64,000 nt of DNA from Bacillota bacterium (lineage in GTDB: Bacteria; Bacillota; Clostridia; Acetivibrionales; Acetivibrionaceae): contig JAEZUI010000026.1 of assembly GCA_023421115.1 (NCBI GenBank), positions 62,001 through 126,000 on the forward strand. Reading direction: 5' to 3'. This document shows, piece after piece, positions 33,487-42,492 of this stretch. Every line of letters begins with the position of its first letter. Position 1 is the first letter of the stretch. The notes beneath the pieces are model-generated. The model was not told the origin of the DNA, made no database searches, and saw only the letters and a list, made by a program, of their open reading frames with translations. The translations under genes and the position numbers were made by a program.

Positions 33487-34209
33487 TCATCTCAATTCCA
33501 TCAATTTAGAGATATCTCTTATACTCTCAGAAAACGCTTCTACATTCTGATTAAGATCTCTAGTCTCTTCATCGCTCATCTGTTCTTTCAATTCCGATGC
33601 TTCAATGATAGCCTCTATTCTCTGCAGGGAACTTAATATAAAATGAAGCTTGGATTCGCATTCATCTAAATTGCTTTTTATCCCAGTCATTTCTTCTAAG
33701 GTATGCTGCTTCTCCTCAAGGGCTTTTTGGTACATTTCTTTTGCATTATCCCCGGAAGCGCTCCTTAATTTGTTCTGTAATGAGCTTATTTCCGAATTTA
33801 TTCTGCCCTCTTTGCCACGCAAAAACTCTGAACTTTTTCTATAGCTTGCAACAATACCGGGTATTATTGTCTCAAAGTCTACAACTTCTTCCATAAATCT
33901 TGATATGATTACAAATTTGCTGTTATCTTTTGATTTTCTCTTTAGATTGATAAGAACCTGGCTTATATTCTTTATTACTGGTGTAAGTTTATCCCTTACC
34001 TTATTAAGCTCCTTTAGGGTGTTGTTTTCTAGTTCGTCCGAATTCTTTTTAGAGAGTAGACCTATTAGGGATGAAACGAGGAGGAGTATTCCACCTAAAA
34101 TTAATATTATTTTATTAAAAAGAACTGCTAGTATTATAGTTCCTACAATGATGATTATATTGGGCTTACTTAGAATGGCCCTTAAAAAACGTCTTAGATT
34201 ATTGTTCAT
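33487..34209 (-). CDS. Hypothetical membrane protein with coiled-coil tail
   Basis: 240 residues. The N-terminal basic segment MNNNLRRFLRAILSKPN is followed by a hydrophobic hairpin (about 18-50, IIIIVGTIILAVLFNKIILILGGILLLVSSLIGLL). The remainder is soluble, strongly helical and probably coiled coil (about 55-238), with heptad-like stretches such as INSEISSLQNKLRSASGD and MTGIKSNLDECESKLHFILSSL. I do not recognise the family. The design (membrane hairpin plus cytosolic coiled coil) is reminiscent of membrane-stress scaffolds, but no PspA motif is present. It lies between recQ and the flotillin operon. Confidence 0.65.
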   Translation of the reverse strand: MNNNLRRFLRAILSKPNIIIIVGTIILAVLFNKIILILGGILLLVSSLIGLLSKKNSDELENNTLKELNKVRDKLTPVIKNISQVLINLKRKSKDNSKFVIISRFMEEVVDFETIIPGIVASYRKSSEFLRGKEGRINSEISSLQNKLRSASGDNAKEMYQKALEEKQHTLEEMTGIKSNLDECESKLHFILSSLQRIEAIIEASELKEQMSDEETRDLNQNVEAFSESIRDISKLMELR

Positions 34210-34332
34210 TTTCTCATCCCTCTGCAGTTATTTGATTAGTATAATTTCTTAATTACTAATATAGTATATTTATGTACAAAATACAATTATGTTTTGTTAT
34301 AATGTTTGGTTAGTTAGCTTAAATAAAAAAGT

Positions 34333-36429
34333 TTATTCCTCGTCGCATATCTCGATATAAAACTTTAAGCCGTCCCATTCTAATAGTTTTTGGCCGAATT
34401 CATTCCATGAATACTCAACACCATTAATCAAAACCTTTGGTATACTCCACTGGTTATCTCTAACTAAAACACCGCTAAAACTAATTTTCTTAGTATCTTT
34501 ATGATTCTCTGTATTTATATCGATTGTGTTTTTTATGTCATTTTCATCCACATACTTTTGTATTTCCTCAATAAAAACCTCTCCATACATATCAAACTTT
34601 GTTTCTCCAATGCCGCTGATGTTAAGCATCTCTTCTCTGTCTTTAGGTAGATGTCGGCACATTTCCTTAAGGGTACTGTCATGAAAAATAATATAAGGCG
34701 GCAAATTTTGTTTTTCAGCCATTACTTTACGAAGATTTCTTAAACGTTCAAAAAGTATTTTATCGAAATTTTCATCTTTTTCTTCATTTTGTCTTTTGAG
34801 AGAGCCCGATTTTAAATTCTTGTTCACTTGAAGATCTTTTTCATATCCTCCAGCTTTATTAATGCCTTCTTTTCTATCTTTTTTAGTAGATATAGGCATC
34901 TGAATATCTGCTATTTTCAGAAATACCTTCTCCTTACCCTGCAAGACATCGTAAGCTCTCTTATCAAGCTTTACAACAGGATACTGGCCTTTTGTAACAA
35001 AAAGGTATCCATCTGCTGCCAATCGGTTCATCATATCTGACAACACTTCAATTGTATACTCTCTCATAATCCCATAAGTTGTAAGCTTGTCAAAACCTAA
35101 CTGCCGGACTTTTTTCAAATTTGATCCTTTTAGAACGCTTGCTACCAATTGAACACCATACTGTTCACCCATTCGCTTTATACATGAGAATATTTTTTGG
35201 GCCTCTAAAGTAACGTCTGTTAGTTCCCCTTTGCTTATACAACTTTCACATTTTGCGCAATTATCGGAAGGTACCTCTTCTCCAAAGTACTCTAAGATAT
35301 ATTTTCTAAGACATTTTGCAGTATGGCAGTAATCCACCATCATTTGAAGTTTTGCATACTCATTGCGCTTTCTTTCCGGAGGAAGTTGACTGTCATCAAG
35401 AAGGAATCTTTGAATATGAGTGTCCTGCGCGCCGTATAAAAGTACACATTCGGCTTCATCCCCATCCCTTCCTGCACGTCCAACTTCCTGATAATAAGAC
35501 TCTATGTTTTTTGGCATGTTAAAATGTATTACAAATCTGACGTTTGATTTGTCAATTCCCATCCCAAAGGCATTTGTTGCAACTATTATACGTATCCTGT
35601 CATAGGTAAAATCATCTTGATTTCTGTTTCTTTCCTCATCCGACATACCGGCATGGTATTTACCTACGCCTATACCTCTTTTGTGCAAAACCTCATATAA
35701 CCTGTCTACCTCTTTTCGGGTAGCTGCATATATAATCCCAGCTTCATTATTGTGAGCCTCAAGATATTTGACTACATAATCAAGTTTACTCGCTCCTTTT
35801 CTGACCGAAAAAAACAAATTACTGCGGTCAAATCCTGTAACATAAACCTTTGGTGTTCTAAGCTCTAGAAGCTTAATAATATCTTGCTTTACCCGTTCTG
35901 TTGCAGTCGCTGTAAACGCTGTTACAACAGGCCTACTATTTAATTGTTTTAAAAACTGAGCTAATTTAAGATAACTCGGTCTAAAATCATGCCCCCACTG
36001 GGATACGCAGTGAGCCTCATCAATAGCGACCATGGAAACAGTGATACTCTCTAGCATATTTACAAATCTTTCGGATTCCAATCTTTCCGGCGCAACATAT
36101 AAAAGCTTGAACTCACCTTTTCTTGCAAGCCTCAATTGATGCTCTAATTCCCTCCACTCAAGAGAACTATTGATAAATGCCGAAGGGATCCCAAGATTAT
36201 TAAGCGTTTCCACCTGATCTTTCATTAGTGAAATAAGGGGAGATATTACAATAGTGGTTCCCTCTAGTAGTAGGGCAGGTATCTGATAACAAAGCGATTT
36301 TCCACCGCCCGTAGGCATTATTCCAACAGTATCGGAACCGGTAATAATGCTTTCAATGATTTTCTCCTGACCTTGCCGGAATGATGAATATCCAAAATAT
36401 TTCCGAAGTGCTTCAAGTGCTTTTTCCAT
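34333..36429 (-). CDS. recQ: ATP-dependent DNA helicase RecQ
   Basis: 698 residues. The helicase core has motif 0 YFGYSSFRQGQ, Walker A MPTGGGKS (about 38-45), DEAH box AIDEAHCVSQWGHDFRP, TAFTATAT and motif VI QEVGRAGRDG. A RQC zinc site is formed by CHTAKC and CAKCESC, followed by a winged helix. The HRDC domain is at about 560-640 (LFERLRNLRKVMAEKQNLPPYIIFHDSTLKEM). A C-terminal extension of about 55 residues (SGVLVRDNQWSIPKVLING) lies beyond HRDC, and between RQC and HRDC is a Lys-rich linker. RecQ is a 3'-5' helicase in RecF-pathway repair. Confidence 0.96.
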   Translation of the reverse strand: MEKALEALRKYFGYSSFRQGQEKIIESIITGSDTVGIMPTGGGKSLCYQIPALLLEGTTIVISPLISLMKDQVETLNNLGIPSAFINSSLEWRELEHQLRLARKGEFKLLYVAPERLESERFVNMLESITVSMVAIDEAHCVSQWGHDFRPSYLKLAQFLKQLNSRPVVTAFTATATERVKQDIIKLLELRTPKVYVTGFDRSNLFFSVRKGASKLDYVVKYLEAHNNEAGIIYAATRKEVDRLYEVLHKRGIGVGKYHAGMSDEERNRNQDDFTYDRIRIIVATNAFGMGIDKSNVRFVIHFNMPKNIESYYQEVGRAGRDGDEAECVLLYGAQDTHIQRFLLDDSQLPPERKRNEYAKLQMMVDYCHTAKCLRKYILEYFGEEVPSDNCAKCESCISKGELTDVTLEAQKIFSCIKRMGEQYGVQLVASVLKGSNLKKVRQLGFDKLTTYGIMREYTIEVLSDMMNRLAADGYLFVTKGQYPVVKLDKRAYDVLQGKEKVFLKIADIQMPISTKKDRKEGINKAGGYEKDLQVNKNLKSGSLKRQNEEKDENFDKILFERLRNLRKVMAEKQNLPPYIIFHDSTLKEMCRHLPKDREEMLNISGIGETKFDMYGEVFIEEIQKYVDENDIKNTIDINTENHKDTKKISFSGVLVRDNQWSIPKVLINGVEYSWNEFGQKLLEWDGLKFYIEICDEE

Positions 36430-36546
36430 GACTTTCTATCCTTTCCGAATGCATCTGATAGAATAATTATAGCAAAATACATTTTTATGTCTAATAATCT
36501 TTATCGGCTTAATCTAAAACTAACTTTATTTTTTGGGACAACATAC

Positions 36547-36594
36547 AAAAATCCAATATTCTTCAGTATGTTGCATAACTAAAAAATATTGGAT
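36547..36594 (-). terminator. Terminator downstream of DUF2294 gene 1
   Basis: ATCCAATATT (36551-36560) pairs with AATATTGGAT (36585-36594). On the minus strand the hairpin is followed by TTTTTGT. Confidence 0.7.
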
Positions 36595-36644
36595 CACTCT
36601 TTCTATTAGCAAAATTTTACTCAGCTCATTATCCATCAATTGAC

Positions 36645-37001
36645 TTAAAGCATATCCTCAAGATTTTCTGCAACTGTGATTATGATTACTTTTTCACCGG
36701 TTTTGGTACTTACATCAGAATGTATGCTAATGATTTTTACACCTATAACCTGTTTAATTAAACTTTCAAAATAAGATATAGCTGCCTCAAACAATGAACT
36801 TCTAACTTTTTTCACATGCACTACACCCTCAATATTTTCCGCTAGTTTTTGCTCAGACTGACTAAGAAAACTTTCAAGCCGGATAATAATTAAATCCTTT
36901 ACAATTATAGTATTTATTTGTTTTGGACGACGCCCCATATAATCAATCTCAAATTTCTCGGTAGCTTCAATTATTTTTGCTTCCATTTGTCCTTTTGTCA
37001 T
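36645..37001 (-). CDS. DUF2294 (MpsC-like) protein 1
   Basis: 118 residues from the ATG at 37001, which has GTGGGGGAA 9 bases upstream; a GTG six codons earlier overlaps that site. The sequence MTKGQMEAKIIEATEKFEIDYMGRRPKQINTIIVKDLIIIRLESFLSQSEQKLAEN fits DUF2294. MpsC of the staphylococcal membrane-potential system MpsABC belongs to this family. It is strongly similar to the paralog at 39138 (shared FLSQSEQKLAENI and SDVSTKTGEKVII). The two paralogs bracket the DUF4914 gene. No NuoL-like MpsA or DUF2309 gene is nearby, so a cation-transport role is not supported here. Confidence 0.85.
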   Translation of the reverse strand: MTKGQMEAKIIEATEKFEIDYMGRRPKQINTIIVKDLIIIRLESFLSQSEQKLAENIEGVVHVKKVRSSLFEAAISYFESLIKQVIGVKIISIHSDVSTKTGEKVIIITVAENLEDML

Positions 37002-37040
37002 AACTATGGTTTCCCCCACATTTATTTGTTATAACACTTA

Positions 37041-38921
37041 TTACATCCTCATAGGAATAAGTTCTATATATTCTTCAAGCTTTCCGTCATTAATGCAGCA
37101 TTTGATAATCTCCCGTCCTAACGGATTAAGTTCCGGTATCAAAAACTTTTCCAGCTCTTTTTTAAAGAAGTTGGTAAGTATCTTAGCCCCCTCATCATAT
37201 CCGCTGTTACCTATTTCGGGCTGAAGGTTCGGTTGAAGGAAGCCTTTGGGCAAAAATACTCCATCCACCTTCAGTGTCTCTAGTGAATATCCCATTAGCG
37301 AGCATCTTGACTCAATCAGCTGGTCTGCACTGAATTTTGCCGATCCTCGTCTGGCAAGGTATTCCCTTGCAACCCACTGCGGCATAAAACCAACTTTATA
37401 GGCACCTATATGCTGATTAGGTATAAGTATATACCTCGTTGAAGATGCAAAAGTAACCTGATCAAGTAAGAGATTCGCCTGGTCAACCATTTTACCCGTT
37501 GCAAAAGGCCAGTATGAACCTACCCCCTCACTGCTCATACCTTCCGAATCAGTTATACTGGGATTATCATGACCCCTTGGTGCAACCAATCTCCAAAGCC
37601 ATGCAAGACTTGGAGGAAGGATATGAAACATTCCCATTATTCCATATGATGGCTTATCTTTTGTACATGGAGGCGTCCTTACTCCAAAGCTCCTTACATC
37701 AATCTCCACTGGTTCATCCACAACATCGGGAATAAACCTCCTTGGCATTATTACCCTTGGGTTTGGGCACGGCTTTCCTGTTTCATCCATTGTGTGTTCC
37801 CAAATAAGGCATGTGGATCCCGGCATTGCCTGGAGATTCAAAAATATGAGAGGCTCTTTTGGGTGAATGCACAATTTCTCATAATGCGGGTCAATTCCAT
37901 ATTGGTTAATATGGTTTATTCTGAGAAACCATCCCGCCTCTGCATCCTTAACAACAAGCTTTTTGCTCTCATTCTGTATGGTCGGATGACAAAGTGCCAT
38001 ATCGTCGGTAACCGGCTTAAGTTGGCATGTTTCTTTGAGCTCTAAATATGTCTTTTCCTTTGTAATAGTATTTTGTGCCAGAACAATTCTACCATCGAGT
38101 TCCTTGTGAATTTGTTCGAGCATTTCGCTTTTACCGCCTCCACTCGCCCCTTCATGCATTATAGTTATTATGTTTTCGTAAGGTGTTATAACCTTAACGG
38201 TAGAAGCATGCACAGTAACCCATCCTTCAAGCTCTCCAATATTGAGCAACACTCCATATATACCTTTTTTTGCACTTGGCCCCGGATAAAGATTATAGGA
38301 AAACAACTCGTGCATATGCTCAAGTCTGTTATGCACAACAACCTGCTTACCAGCAAAGTGAGTATGTCTGTAAGGAGGTGCAAGATATATTATTGCTTTC
38401 GGTTTAAACCCTTCAGGTATTTGGTCCCTTGGAATAAACCCCTGAAGATCAGCAAGTCCGGCAGCAAAGAAACCCGCATTTAATGGTGCAACCAATAGAG
38501 CTGGATATCCCAAATCAGAATCACCTGCCATAAATGGCATAATTATAAGTTCCTGATTTCCTAGCCAATCAAAAGTTATGCTTCTTAGAGTTTCAAAATC
38601 TTCGCCATATACATCCCTGTATCTTGGCTTATCAGTTGCATTGTCATCGGCAACCACCATACAATCGGGATCTCTCCTTCTCATATACATATCCATATAG
38701 TTTACGGAAACTCCGTTTTTACATCTTACTACCGTCGCTTCAACCATTCTCCCTCTACCCGGTACATCATATTCTACCTCAAAAGTCATGTTCTCATTAT
38801 TGCCTGTAGCAAGGTACAAAAGGTGACTTCTATTTTCCGGTATAATTGTATTAACACCTTCTTGTATTATTTCTTGCAATTCCTTGGGTAAAACAATTCT
38901 TTCTAAAAATTCATTTTTCAT
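37041..38921 (-). CDS. DUF4914 family protein with PEPCK/HPr-kinase-like P-loop
   Basis: 626 residues from the ATG at 38921 with AGGAGG upstream; 13 further in-frame codons are excluded. The central EGASGGGKSEMLEQIHKEL (P-loop near residues 257-266) resembles the nucleotide-binding loop of PEP carboxykinase and HPr kinase relatives. Other conserved-looking blocks are YLAPPYRHTHFAGKQVVVHNRLEH, WLRINHINQYGIDPHYE and PSITDSEGMSSEGVGSYWPFATG. I assign DUF4914 from memory of this pattern; the reaction is unknown, but an ATP- or GTP-dependent kinase or carboxykinase-like fold is likely. It lies 39 bases before the downstream DUF2294 gene, consistent with one operon. Confidence 0.75.
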   Translation of the reverse strand: MKNEFLERIVLPKELQEIIQEGVNTIIPENRSHLLYLATGNNENMTFEVEYDVPGRGRMVEATVVRCKNGVSVNYMDMYMRRRDPDCMVVADDNATDKPRYRDVYGEDFETLRSITFDWLGNQELIIMPFMAGDSDLGYPALLVAPLNAGFFAAGLADLQGFIPRDQIPEGFKPKAIIYLAPPYRHTHFAGKQVVVHNRLEHMHELFSYNLYPGPSAKKGIYGVLLNIGELEGWVTVHASTVKVITPYENIITIMHEGASGGGKSEMLEQIHKELDGRIVLAQNTITKEKTYLELKETCQLKPVTDDMALCHPTIQNESKKLVVKDAEAGWFLRINHINQYGIDPHYEKLCIHPKEPLIFLNLQAMPGSTCLIWEHTMDETGKPCPNPRVIMPRRFIPDVVDEPVEIDVRSFGVRTPPCTKDKPSYGIMGMFHILPPSLAWLWRLVAPRGHDNPSITDSEGMSSEGVGSYWPFATGKMVDQANLLLDQVTFASSTRYILIPNQHIGAYKVGFMPQWVAREYLARRGSAKFSADQLIESRCSLMGYSLETLKVDGVFLPKGFLQPNLQPEIGNSGYDEGAKILTNFFKKELEKFLIPELNPLGREIIKCCINDGKLEEYIELIPMRM

Positions 38922-38974
38922 AATAAGCCTCCTAAAATTTCTTGATATTATTAGAACCAAAAAGCATCCTCTAG

Positions 38975-39030
38975 TGCTCCCGGGCAGCTCTGCCCCGTTT
39001 TTGCTCTTTCATTTCAGTAAAAAGATGTGT
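38975..39030. repeat. Composite hairpin element, degenerate copy 3
   Basis: A GGGCA/TGCCC hairpin (38982-38995) followed by GTTTTTGCTCTTTCATTTC and AAAAAG. This is the same order as the copy at 49431-49516, but the middle inverted repeat is decayed. Confidence 0.4.
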
Positions 39031-39033
39031 AAT

Positions 39034-39083
39034 CAAAAAAGACCAATACTTAATAACCTGAATTACCAGGTAATAAATATTGG
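39034..39083 (-). terminator. Terminator downstream of DUF2294 gene 2
   Basis: CCAATACTTAATAACCTG (39043-39060) pairs with CAGGTAATAAATATTGG (39067-39083) with small mismatches. On the minus strand it is followed by TCTTTTTTG. Confidence 0.7.
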
Positions 39084-39137
39084 CCTACACTGCAACAAGT
39101 ATCACGTACCCTTTGCTTGGTCAACCCATCTTATATT

Positions 39138-39524
39138 TTATTTAATTTCTTGAAACTCATTTTCTAAAGTAAATATAATTACTTTTTCACCTGTCTTTGT
39201 ACTAACATCGGAATGCATACTTAGAATCTTTGTATTTACTACATCTTGTATAATTTCTTCTAATTGACTGCTCGCATTTTCAAATAAAGCTGTGCGCATA
39301 TCCTTAATAAGCTTTATACCCTGGATGTTTTCTGCAAGTTTTTGCTCAGACTGACTAAGAAAACCATCAATAAATATCAATATATGATTTTTTATAATTG
39401 TCGTCTTAATGTCCTTAGGCCCACGGCCCATATACTCCTTTTCAAATTTGCTTACTGCATCGCTTATCCGCGATTCAATCTGCCCCTTTGTATACTTAGG
39501 AATGTCGGACTTCAATTGCATCAT
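39138..39524 (-). CDS. DUF2294 (MpsC-like) protein 2
   Basis: 128 residues from the Met at 39524; an open frame continues 26 codons upstream (to 39602) but that part looks unlike the family. Neither start has a well-spaced ribosome site (GAGG directly abuts the ATG pair), so the true start is uncertain. KYTKGQIESRISDAVSKFEKEYMGRGPKDIKTTIIKNHILIFIDGFLSQSEQKLAENI is collinear with the protein at 36645. The C-terminus SMHSDVSTKTGEKVIIFTLE matches too. First gene of the DUF2294-DUF4914-DUF2294 set on the minus strand, although a terminator and a hairpin element separate it from the DUF4914 gene. Confidence 0.8.
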   Translation of the reverse strand: MMQLKSDIPKYTKGQIESRISDAVSKFEKEYMGRGPKDIKTTIIKNHILIFIDGFLSQSEQKLAENIQGIKLIKDMRTALFENASSQLEEIIQDVVNTKILSMHSDVSTKTGEKVIIFTLENEFQEIK

Positions 39525-39815
39525 CCTCGCTATAGCATAATTATCAATCCTACAATTTTCTCTTAAACAATAGTATTTTTTAACCATCCAAATTCTATTC
39601 ATTTAAGCTTTTAATATGCCATTTTTATGTTCTTAACTTTCCTACAGCTAGATATAATTTCATCAAAACGCACCAGCGATTTGAACTTATAACTATGATA
39701 CAATATAACCATTAGTATGTCAAATACTTTTTTGCAATATATTCTAAGACAACCTTCATATTGCACTACTTGTTAATCCTTCAACAAAATTCTATTTAGT
39801 AAATATTTTATCTTA

Positions 39816-39915
39816 GGTGATTCCAAAAAAATAACTGGTCAATCGCCATTTCAAAAAATCTGATTTGATGGGCTTTGTGACTTAATTATTGTATAGGTTA
39901 TTTTTTGAAATGGCC
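39816..39915 (-). repeat. MITE-like repeat, copy B
   Basis: 100 bp, identical base for base to 56615-56714. The ends GGTGATTCCAAAAAAATAAC and (inverted) GGCCATTTCAAAAAATAAC form imperfect terminal inverted repeats. TTA flanks both sides. An inner arm GCCATTTCAAAAAAT matches the right end in inverted orientation, giving a large hairpin. No coding capacity. Confidence 0.85.
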
Positions 39916-39974
39916 TTATTCATTATTTTTATGATAGATGCTTCGAGGGACAGATTGGATATACGCGCAGCTCA

Positions 39975-40136
39975 TCACAGCATACTCCCAACTTGTCCAT
40001 CTTCGTCACAACCAGTAATTGAGATCTAGTATTTACGATCTCCAGTGTAGAACTTAACACAAAATACAGTTTTCGCAAGTTCCTAAGCTCTAATAATATC
40101 TGCATCATATGCAAGTTGTACTTTTCTCACTTGCAT
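39975..40136 (-). pseudogene. Possible gene relic with in-frame stops
   Basis: Reading from ATG at 40136, the frame gives MQVRKVQLAYDADIIRA, stop, ELAKTVFCVKFYTGDRKY, stop, ISITGCDEDGQVGSML, stop. The stretches between stops look protein-like and stay in one frame. The start resembles no identified family; a pilin-like or secreted-protein remnant is one guess. The overlapping 61-codon open frame here (39929-40114) is less protein-like. Otherwise 39603-40204 holds only MITE copy B. Confidence 0.2.
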
Positions 40137-40204
40137 TTATTAGACTTTCCAACATATGCACAAATCATTTTATGCCGATTCAAGATAGCTACCTCAAATA
40201 CATA

Positions 40205-41551
40205 TCAATTACCAACAGGAAGAGCATTTATAATACCCAACAAATAGCTTCTCAATATAGCAAAGTCAATAGAATCAACACTACCACTACAATTAACATC
40301 AGCGGCTTTTATACCGTTTTCATAGGGAAACTCCCTGCTAAAACCAAGCAAATAGTTTCTAAGTAATGCGAAATCAATTGAATTTATAAGTTTGTCTCCA
40401 TTGAGATCCCCATAAACAAACTCGTACTTTGATGGTGTTGGAGAAACATTTATAGGAGTGGGTGTAGGAGACAGGGTCGTGGTTGGTGATGATGTAGGCA
40501 AACCTTTGTTATTGCTTAAAAACGCATCTAACGCAATTGTAGGTCTTCCATTAGTGCTCCATGTACCTTTTTCATAATGGGCCCAATTATAGCATTGGGG
40601 TTCCCAATAAAACACGCCAAGCCCCTTTCTGTAAGAAACAGAATCAACCTTTTTTAGTAAGTCTGTTATCAAATCCTTTGTAGCACTTGCCGAAGTATTA
40701 TCCATCCCCACTTCGCAAATCATAACTTCTTTTCCGTATCTTGATACCATATCATTCATGTTATAAAGGCACTGACTGCTCATAGTTGACCAATTGCTCG
40801 CATCCGGATAGAGTGACATGCCTATTACATCATATCTTGCACTATTGCTTTTTAGCCCATCAAACATCCATCTGAATAAACTGTTGTCATACCCATTAGA
40901 TAAATGTACAATAACTTTTGCATTTGGAAATATCGCTTTTACAGCATCATGTCCGCTGTTTACCATCCATGCAAAATTCCTCATATTAATTGAGGCCTTT
41001 CCATCTTCCCATAACATACCATTGTTAGTCTCATTTCCCACCTGTACCCACTCAGGTGTCACACCATTTGATTTTAATGCATTTAGAACCTCATAGGTGT
41101 GGTTATATACAGCCGTGTACAACTGTTCTGTGCTATATCCTGCCCATGCTGAAGGTTTATACTGTTTTCCAGGATCAGCCCATGAATCACTATAGTGGAA
41201 ATCTATCATGATCCGAAACCCCAAATTGCTACAGCGCTTAGCCATTTCAACCACTTCATTTTTACTACAGTGACCGCTGTATGGATCATTTGAAGGATTA
41301 ACCCATACTCTCAAGCGGATTGAATTAATTCCATGCTCCTTTAATATCTGAAGGCAATCTTTTTGCACCCCATTATCGTCATAGAATTTATATCCTTTAG
41401 CCTCCATCTGTGGAAGCCAGCTTACATCGGCACCGTTTGCAAATGAAGCTGCTTTAGTTGATACCGGAAACAATACAGATAAGTAAAAATTAAAAACAGC
41501 AGATAAACAAAAAACTACCAAGAACCCAAATAAAAAGTCTTTTCTTTTCAT
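40205..41551 (-). CDS. Cellulosomal GH53 endo-beta-1,4-galactanase with dockerin
   Basis: 448 residues from the ATG at 41551 with GAGGGAAG upstream. A signal peptide/anchor-like N-terminus (about 1-36) ends near STKAAS. The GH53 barrel spans about 37-345 (FANGADVSWLPQMEAKGYKFYDDNG, MIDFHYSDSWADPGKQ). The acid/base Glu is in WVQVGNETNNGMLW and the nucleophile Glu in VMICEVGMDN. A Thr/Pro/Ser linker (TSSPTTTLSPTPTP) leads to a type I dockerin at about 385-445 with DLNGDKLINSIDFALLRNYLLG and DVNCSGSVDSIDFAILRSYLLG. It should attack the galactan side chains of pectin as part of the cellulosome. Cys at calcium-loop position 4 of repeat two is slightly unusual. Confidence 0.95.
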   Translation of the reverse strand: MKRKDFLFGFLVVFCLSAVFNFYLSVLFPVSTKAASFANGADVSWLPQMEAKGYKFYDDNGVQKDCLQILKEHGINSIRLRVWVNPSNDPYSGHCSKNEVVEMAKRCSNLGFRIMIDFHYSDSWADPGKQYKPSAWAGYSTEQLYTAVYNHTYEVLNALKSNGVTPEWVQVGNETNNGMLWEDGKASINMRNFAWMVNSGHDAVKAIFPNAKVIVHLSNGYDNSLFRWMFDGLKSNSARYDVIGMSLYPDASNWSTMSSQCLYNMNDMVSRYGKEVMICEVGMDNTSASATKDLITDLLKKVDSVSYRKGLGVFYWEPQCYNWAHYEKGTWSTNGRPTIALDAFLSNNKGLPTSSPTTTLSPTPTPINVSPTPSKYEFVYGDLNGDKLINSIDFALLRNYLLGFSREFPYENGIKAADVNCSGSVDSIDFAILRSYLLGIINALPVGN

Positions 41552-41611
41552 ACACTTCCCTCTCATCCATAAAATATATTAAAACTTTGCAATTTACTTC
41601 ATATTTGCTGC

Positions 41612-41647
41612 AAAAAGCCGACAGCACTTTATAATGCTACCGGCTTT
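41612..41647 (-). terminator. Terminator of BI-1 gene
   Basis: On the minus strand AAAGCCGGTAGCA pairs with TGCTGTCGGCTTTTT (a few mismatches) with a T-rich end. It is about 40 bases after the stop at 41684. Confidence 0.75.
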
Positions 41648-41683
41648 ACAGCAAAGAAACTACTACGATAAATAGAATTTGAA

Positions 41684-42391
41684 CTACCTTCTTTTACCTA
41701 ATATTCTTAAGATATATAAGAACAGATTAACAAAATCAAGATACAGAATAAGCGCTCCCAAAATGGCTACATTTCTTTCCTTTTCAGTTCCTGTATACTG
41801 CATGCTGATAGCCTTGATCTTTTGACTGTCATATGCTGTAAGTCCAAGAAAAATAGCAACTCCTACAAAAGATATTATCCAGTATAAAGTAGAACTTTTA
41901 AGGAAAATATTAACTACGGAAACTATAATAAGACCGATTAAACCCATCAGAAACAAAGAACCCAAGGAAGTTAAATCAGTTTTAGTCACCAGACCGTATA
42001 CACACATGAAGCCGAAGAAACCTGCTGTCATGAAAAACGCCAGAGCCACTGAATTTCCTGTATAGGCCAAAAATATAACAGATAGCGTTATGCCGTTAAG
42101 TACCGAATACATTATAAAGGCTGCCGCGGCCATACCATATTCCATATGCATAGCTCTGCTTGAAATAAACCAAACAAAAACAAACTCAAGAATAATAAAC
42201 CCTAAAAATGTAAATCTACTTGAATATAACATCCTTATCATAGTCTCACTTGTTGCAGTATACATTGCCGTCATTCCGGTAATAATTAATCCTATAAACA
42301 TCCAGCCAAATACTCTTGCCATTTGGGCTGATAGGGCACTTTTTCTGTCTATTGCACCATCATCATAATTATAACCATTGTAATTATCCAT
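41684..42391 (-). CDS. Bax inhibitor-1/YccA (YbhL-type) membrane protein
   Basis: 235 residues with seven predicted membrane helices. After a short polar N-terminus (MDNYNGYNYDDGAIDRKS), helix 1 starts at VFGWMFIGLIITGMTAMY. Late features VAIFLGLTAYDSQKIKAISMQYTG and ALILYLDFVNLFLYILRILGKRR contain the paired Asp residues of the UPF0005/BI-1 family, which control pH-dependent calcium leak in BsYetJ. AAAGGAGTG precedes the ATG. Role in clostridia unknown; it lies between the GH53 gene and DUF975. Confidence 0.93.
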   Translation of the reverse strand: MDNYNGYNYDDGAIDRKSALSAQMARVFGWMFIGLIITGMTAMYTATSETMIRMLYSSRFTFLGFIILEFVFVWFISSRAMHMEYGMAAAAFIMYSVLNGITLSVIFLAYTGNSVALAFFMTAGFFGFMCVYGLVTKTDLTSLGSLFLMGLIGLIIVSVVNIFLKSSTLYWIISFVGVAIFLGLTAYDSQKIKAISMQYTGTEKERNVAILGALILYLDFVNLFLYILRILGKRR

Positions 42392-42492
42392 ATATTAATC
42401 ACTCCTTTACTACTTATTTTATTAAAATTATACCATATTTATTTATATAGGAATATATTTTTGTTCTAATTATTTTACTTAACATAGCATTA

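Noticed and set aside
39929..40114. 61-codon minus-strand open frame downstream of MITE copy B
   Set aside because: The overlapping frame, although interrupted, looks more protein-like; this frame has no ribosome site.
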